A DNA stretch of 24,232 bases from Zasmidium citrigriseum (Eukaryota; Ascomycota; Dothideomycetes; Mycosphaerellales; Mycosphaerellaceae), in NCBI GenBank assembly GCA_002786025.1, contig NHNW01000113.1, positions 1 through 24,232 on the forward strand. The letters are read 5' to 3'. The position numbers were made by a program, and so were the translations under genes. Position 1 is the first letter of the stretch. Every line of letters starts with the position of its first letter. A model generated the notes under the pieces. That model had not been told where the DNA came from. It saw only the letters and a list, made by a program, of their open reading frames with translations, and ran no database searches. Shown in pieces: positions 19,640 through 24,232 of this stretch.

Positions 19640-20110
19640 ACTAGCGGTTATCGTATAAGTCGTACTAGAGTACTAATTCTTACCTACGGCGTTAGCGTTA
19701 ACGATTGCGATTCCTAGTGTTTTAAGAAGGTCTAGCGAAGTTATTACCTTCGTCGTTATCGGATTTAATAGGCTAGCTATCTTCGTCGATCTAGCTAGGC
19801 TAGATATCCTTATCTTCTTCCTCCGGTTCTAGTTCTAGTTCTTAATTATTATTAGGTACCGGTCCTTACTCCTTATTATTAGGCTCTAAGTTCCGTAGGT
19901 GTTCTAGAGTAAATTAATCTAGTAGAACTAGAGGTACCTACTAAAGTTCGGACCTATAGAAGTATCTAGTACCGCCTTAGCGATCCTTAAGAACGGCCCT
20001 ATCGAGTTCCTTAATAGAGAACGTTTAAGATCTATATCTAGTAGAAGTAATTCGATATAGCCCTCTCTAGCGGAAAGCGAGCTTAAGGTCGAATCTCTTA
20101 TTAAGATTAG
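19640..20110 (-). pseudogene. Gypsy integrase C-terminal GPY/F-like module and tail
   Basis: The minus strand gives LRRSNLNKRFDLKLAFR*RG then LYRI; the last part (20043-20084 on plus) matches the GPY/F-type region that ends many Ty3/Gypsy integrases (a Lys-Leu-x-x-x-Trp-x-Gly-Pro-Tyr-type pattern, here with the Pro position as Leu). It is followed by KELDRAVLKDR, a long acidic stretch ELELEPEEEDKD, and a basic end NTRNRNR near 19.69 kb. I see no chromodomain, although the long acidic tail is more than a minimal integrase needs. Confidence 0.75.
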
Positions 20111-20399
20111 ATCTACGTAAGAGTATATAGTTACTAACTTTCTAGTTAACGTCCTTTACTCGCTTAGCTATATTCTAGTAGGTAACATAAATAAGGCGAA
20201 GGCGGTTAACGTAGTCTTTAACTTCTTCTATAGTCTAGTTATATTATCGAAGCTATATAGCTCGTAACCGTAAAAGCTCTATAGTTCCTTTATCCTTAAT
20301 TTCATAGAAAGCTTAAAGAAGGATCGTTAGATATACTAGTTCTATAGGTAAGATTATATCTCGTCCGTAGATAACTTCGGTAGGGGTATAGCTAGTAGA

Positions 20400-21060
20400 A
20401 TACTTAATAGTAGTCCAGTCTACTTAGAGGTAGGCGTCGACCTATTTCTTCTAGCTAGTCTAGTTTTCTTCCCCTAAGTCTCGATAGATCTTAGAAATAG
20501 CTTTAATTAAAGGCCTATAATAGCGTTTAACGATTCTATTAGCCTAGGGATAATAGGGCGTAATCTTAATAGCTTTAACGCCTATTCTCCTAAGTAATCG
20601 TTCTACTTCCTTAGTGTTCTTAGTTCCGCTATTAAAGAAGATATAGTATACGTAGCCGTATCTATAGAAGATATCCTTATAGAGAAAATTAGTAACTATT
20701 AGAGCTATAACCTAGTTACTAGCGTAATAGACGACCCTTACCTTAGCCTAGCTACTAAGATACTCGACTACGACTATAAGGCTTCCTTTATCGTCTACTT
20801 ATATAATATCGACGCCCTATCTAGTACTAACGGAGGCTTACTACGAGTATCGAGCTAGCGAGAACTATTAATCCTTATAGTCTTTCTTATAGACTTTATA
20901 TACTCGAACTTAGTTCTTAATATCTCTCGTTATACTAGCCTAGTAGTACTAAGCTCTAATCGCCGTAAGAGTAGCCTCGCGTCCTTTATAGCCTCGTTAA
21001 TTATAAAGAGACTCGAAGATTCTCTTCTAAGTAGCTAGGTTATTAATTACTACCTATAGC
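20400..21060 (-). pseudogene. Gypsy integrase zinc-binding and catalytic core relic
   Basis: The zinc-binding part (about 20860-21060) keeps its spacing but its His and Cys codons read Tyr (VRVYKVYKKDYKD). The first catalytic Asp is still present in GVDII (codon at 20808-20810). The core ends with ITPYYP*AN (20535-20564), where the family normally has the Gln-rich ITPYHPQAN pattern followed by a Glu. The residue expected to be that catalytic Glu is now Lys (AAA, plus-strand ttt at 20526-20528), as TTGAA to TTAAA would give. After this, VDWTTIKYSTSYTPTEVIYG is typical of fungal Ty3/Gypsy elements. Confidence 0.88.
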
Positions 21061-21544
21061 GGGGCGTTATACGTAGCCTAGAAAAAGAGCTTCTAGTTCC
21101 TAATTAAATATCTCGTAGTACGGATCTTCTAGCGATAGAAGTCTAAGGACTTAACTCGTGCTAGGCGCTAACTAGTTGCTTTAAAGAAAGTAATATTATA
21201 AGAGTTATCGCTATAGTCCCCGTTAAGGAATCGTCTAGCTAGAAGATCGCCTAGTCCTAGGTATTAAGTTTCTTAATAGTTCGAAGGACTAGCTTTAGGA
21301 GTCTCTCGGCGATCCTTAGTAACCGTAATAGGTATAGATATAACTATATTAGGCATATTAATATTAGAGAGGTTAATATAGTCTTTAAAGTCTACGTCTA
21401 TATCCTCTAAAAGTATTAAGTTAGGGTACTAGATTACTATAGAGTTAATGTCTAGGAAGGAAGCGTTATAGATAGAGACATTAAAGAAAGCTAAGTCGAT
21501 TATTTCCTTAACGTTATCGTCTTAGATAATCTCGTTAAGATCCT

Positions 21545-21990
21545 AAGGCGTCGCTAGCCTACGAGAGAGTCTATCTACAGCCGTATACTTCTTACTAGGA
21601 ACGTAAACGATCTTAAAGTCGAAGAGCCTAATCTAGGCGATCTAGCGAGTAAGAGCTACGTTTAGTAGATTAGAATATACTATATTAAGCTAGTGAATTA
21701 GAGTCTAGGCGTCTAGTTCTAGTAGAAAGTAGACTCCCTAGAGGTATAGCTTAAGCTTCTTAAGAACGTTAAGAACGGCTCTATATTCTTTACGTCTAGC
21801 GTCGAGCTTTAGTTGTCCTTTACTCTAGACTCTACTCTCGTACCTAACTAGGTACCTCTTGCCGTTCTTATCTATTTACTATAGGACGGCTCCCTAGCTA
21901 GCTCCGCTTACGTTAACGGAAAGAATAATTAAGCCGCTATATAGGCTATAATCGAGGGATACTAGAACTAGTACCGTAGTAAGAAGATAC
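21545..21990 (-). pseudogene. Gypsy RNase H relic
   Basis: It follows RT after LKYLLTTVLVLVSLDYS. The block ILSVNVSGAS*GAVL corresponds to the usual VDAS...GWGAVL pattern of the family, with the first catalytic Asp as Asn (codon at 21912-21914, TGAC to TAAC). Downstream are GKRYLVRYESRV*, KLDARRKEYRAVLNVLKKLK and LELDA*TLI, then LFDFKIVYVPSKKYTAVDRL. All are in the usual order and spacing of Ty3/Gypsy RNase H. Confidence 0.9.
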
Positions 21991-22079
21991 TTTAAGGATT
22001 TAAAGGCATAATTACTAAGAATACTCTAGACAAAAGTAGTCTTTCCTTCCTTCGTTTTCTTAACTTTAACGAGATTATA

Positions 22080-22900
22080 GAGAGGCGAGAAGATAATTAT
22101 ATATCGAGGAATCTAGATCTAGTAGAATACGTAAACTCTAAGGAAAGAGCGAACTTTAGTAGCGTTTAAAGGAATAGGCTAATTAATAATCTTATTAATA
22201 CGAGATAGATTAGGATACCTACCCTCGCTACTATAGACGTACCTAACGACTTTAGTAGATTCGTAGAGAAAGTAAGACTTTGCTAGAGCGATAGTTAAGC
22301 TAGTACGTTTAAGATTGGCAAGAACGTTATCTAGAGTTTAAATAGCTATAACTACCTAGTTACGAAGTCTAGGAGCGATAAACTCTTCTTTAATATAATA
22401 AGAAGGACCCTTAATACTAACGTTATTAACGAAAACTCTTATAGTATATATAATATAGTCTAAAATAACATAGTAGAGAGCCCGCTAAAACTAAGTAACC
22501 GAGTTCGTACTACCTTAAGGTAGAGTTATTATCTAAAGAAGTCTAAAAGGAGTCTAGAAAGCTATAAGATCTCGAGATTCTTTAGCGAGTAGAAGTTAGT
22601 CGTAGCTACTATAAAGATTAACGAGACTAAAGTATCTAAGGTAGGTAAAGTCTTCCGAGAAGGTATCCGTTTCTAGAGGGATATATACGTCCCTAATAGT
22701 AATACGATTAATTTACTAAGTATTATTAATAAGCTAATATTTCCTAGGGACGCTCTTAGAAATAATAAACTAGTTATTAGAGTAAGAGCTTTTACTATAT
22801 TCTAGAATACTATTCTTAATCCTCTTACGAAGTATATTATTAATAATAGGCTCTAGAGACTTCGGAATCTTATACCTATATTTAGGTACCTAGGCTTAAT
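22080..22900 (-). pseudogene. Gypsy reverse transcriptase relic
   Basis: The region contains FSLVNLYSSYD* (near 22.6 kb; Asp of the first motif replaced by Asn), SRDLIAF*TPFRLL (22.54-22.59 kb), TLP*GSTNSV (about 22.50-22.53 kb) and the active-site motif FVNNVSIKGP (FVNNV at 22419-22433). The family motif is Phe/Tyr-x-Asp-Asp; GTTGATGAC to GTTAATAAC on the coding strand explains Asn-Asn by two TpG-to-TpA changes. Downstream, VYVFY*I*IPRYIIIFSPLYNLV is the usual connection to RNase H. Confidence 0.9.
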
Positions 22901-24232
22901 AAGGAACGGTCCTAATTACCTAAGGAGGAATAACGTCCGGACGTATTTACCTAATCTCGCTAAAGGTCTAAGATAGAGTATTCTTATAGTTAAAGAGTAT
23001 CTCCCTAAATAGGTCTATTTCTTCGTCGGTAAGGTTAATACTAGGCTTAATACTACTAAGTCTTTCTTAGGTAAGTCTCTCCCTACGAGGGATATTAGAG
23101 AACTTCTTAATAAGGAAGACGTCGTTATAGGGGCTAGTCCCTAGTAGTATAGTAGCTTCTTTTACTAAGTAATCCTTCTTCTAGTTAATATTACCGTATA
23201 CTAGTATAGTTTCTAAGTCGGATATAGGAGCGGGTATAGGCCTAACTTTCTTATCTCTTCTCTTATATATAGTAAAGGCGTTAAGTTATATAGGGACTAT
23301 AATTAGTCCTTAGGGAAGGGGTTTCCTTATAACGGCTAGGTTACGAGATAGCTTTATAGTATATCTAAAGTAAGACATATATAATATCCTACTTTAGATT
23401 CTAGTCTATATAAATCGTCTAGTAGTAGGCTAAGATCTCGGCGCGAAGGGAATATAGATTAATCTACTAGTAGGTCCCTCTAGGTAGTTAGGATTAGGAA
23501 GGATATAGCTAGTAGTATTAGCGTCTAGCGACGATATTCTATTCTAGCTAATAGGTAAGACGTTAGGGTATCGAGTTAACCTAGGTAGGTATAAGGTATA
23601 TAGGGTTAAGCCTAGTACGTAATCGAACTATTCTTCGCGTACTATACGAAGTAAGGAAAATAACGTTATAGTACCTATCCTTCTAGCTTTACTTTTAGGA
23701 CGTATTAGGTCTTCGTCTACCTAGGGAAGTATAAGAATCTCCTCCTTAATATAGTCCTCTATCTCCTCGAGGCGCTACTTTAAGTAAGGCTTCTTTACCT
23801 TATCGTCTTCGTCCGAGAAGGATTCTAAGTTAGCTAGATCTATACTTAGCTTATAAATATACTCCTACGACTAGAAGGGTTTAGGTAAGCCTATTCTTAC
23901 TATACCTATATAAATAATTTTATCCTTACTAGTATCGCGCTCGCGCTAGAAGCGGTTTTTACGCTTTTCGTATACTTATATAAGGTTTATATTAGTAATA
24001 GATACTTAAGATTCTAGTTCCTCTTCGTAGGGGAAAAACTCCTCCTCCTCTTCCTCTTCTACCTTACGCTCCTCGAGGCGGACTAGAAAGTAGTCTTTAT
24101 AAGAGACTCCGCCGTTACTATCTTCGATAAATTCGGCGTCGTCGTTAGAGGGAGACTAGTTAGTACTATAGGATTCTTAGATTAAATCCTTAATATCGGA
24201 TCCTATAAGAGAATAGGCGTATACTAGTACTT
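22901..24232 (-). pseudogene. Gypsy polyprotein N-terminal part and acidic linker, truncated by the window edge
   Basis: Upstream of RT, the minus strand reads NLTDEEIDLFREILFNYKNT and then DVIPP*VIRTVPY (about 22.89-23.05 kb), typical of the region before Gypsy RT. Further upstream are KREDKKVRPIPAPI (23.22-23.27 kb), KKPYLKWRLEEIEDYIKEEI (about 23.73-23.80 kb) and a Glu-rich block EERKVEEEEEEEFF (near 24.02-24.08 kb). A retroviral-type protease motif is expected in this area, but I could not identify one. Confidence 0.65.
23633..23651. repeat. 19-nt palindrome, copy 5 (degenerate)
   Basis: CTTCGCGTACTATACGAAG differs from the other copies at two positions in the right arm. It lies in the gypsy N-terminal relic, where it is read in a different frame from the copy in the giant relic ORF. 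Confidence 0.6.

Larger units (their letters stand above)
1..24232. other. RIP-saturated repeat block (fungal heterochromatin-like)
   Basis: The whole window is nearly free of CpA and TpG and overloaded with TpA (endless cta, tag, ata, tat words), while CpG stays frequent. No CA or TG occurs in bases 1-1412. In ascomycetes this is the known mark of repeat-induced point mutation, which converts CpA to TpA on either strand in duplicated DNA. Loss at CpA with retention of CpG argues against ordinary CpG-methylation decay. GC stays near 40 percent in the line I counted, because the C of CpG, CpC and CpT was spared. The consequences are visible: almost no ATG, almost no TGA, and stops limited to TAA and TAG. 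All coding features in this window are therefore dead copies. Confidence 0.93.
19640..24232 (-). pseudogene. Ty3/Gypsy retrotransposon pol relic, 5' end beyond the window
   Basis: Read on the minus strand from the right edge, this is a long degenerate polyprotein in the Ty3/Gypsy order: acidic Glu-rich linker, reverse transcriptase, RNase H, integrase, and a C-terminal region ending in an acidic then Arg-rich tail. Motifs survive as TLP*GSTNSV and FVNNVSIKGP (RT), RYESRV* and LFDFKIVYVPSKKYTAVDRL (RNase H), and ITPYYP*AN and YTPTEVIYGRDIILPIELVY (integrase). Stops are TAA and TAG at former Gln and Trp codons. The RT Asp-Asp pair, an RNase H Asp and the integrase Glu have been replaced through TpG-to-TpA changes, so the copy is dead. 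The reading I followed stays largely in register. No primer-binding site, protease motif or LTR is recognisable; gag and the 5' LTR would lie right of 24232. Confidence 0.93.

Noticed and set aside
1..24232. An intact functional system (defence, biosynthetic cluster or toxin genes)
   Set aside because: No frame longer than 60 codons survives, and the only secure homology is to a dead Ty3/Gypsy element. The pattern is decay of repeats, not an active system.

Overview
This window looks like a transposon graveyard from a filamentous ascomycete (Pezizomycotina) that has been saturated by repeat-induced point mutation (RIP). The dinucleotides CpA and TpG are almost absent: I find none in the first 1412 bases. 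TpA is in large excess, while CpG, CpC and CpT remain common. That is the signature of C-to-T change at CpA on both strands. Since ATG contains TG, start codons are nearly gone. CAA, CAG and TGG codons have become TAA or TAG, and His, Cys and Met codons have become Tyr and Ile. No intact gene exists here. The longest start-to-stop frame has only 60 codons and begins with GTG. Every gene call below is a degenerate relic read through RIP-type stops.

Layout. From 1 to about 11.6 kb the best readable frames are on the plus strand (about 606-1703, 2880-4100, 4438-5110, 6100-6545, 7650-8400, 9129-9840 and 10500-10960). None matches a family I recognise. Between them lie a 31-32 bp minisatellite (about 5621-6110), a direct repeat (5387-5490), a short segment resembling the 5' Alu domain of SRP RNA (4191-4310), a RIP-poor island with short repeats (about 8668-8760) and a hairpin-bearing direct repeat (10956-11148). 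From about 11.6 to 16.7 kb one minus-strand frame runs for about 1,600 codons with no frameshift that I could detect; its product is unrecognised. It lies between two AT-rich islands that escaped RIP (about 11635-11700 and 17210-17400). Nearby are two copies of the 15-mer CCTCCCCTACTTAGA (11591 and 17427), which is polypurine on the minus strand.

From about 19.6 kb to the right edge lies a securely identified Ty3/Gypsy pol relic on the minus strand. It reads, from right to left, an acidic linker, reverse transcriptase, RNase H, integrase and a GPY/F-like C-terminal region. Its upstream part (protease, gag, 5' LTR) is outside the window or unrecognisable. Key catalytic codons have been changed by RIP: the RT Asp-Asp pair is Asn-Asn, an RNase H Asp is Asn, and the integrase Glu is Lys.

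Nothing here appears to function as a gene network. What ties the window together is the mutation process: repeats were mutated nearly to completion, while short AT-rich stretches between blocks kept CA and TG and probably mark element boundaries or single-copy linkers.
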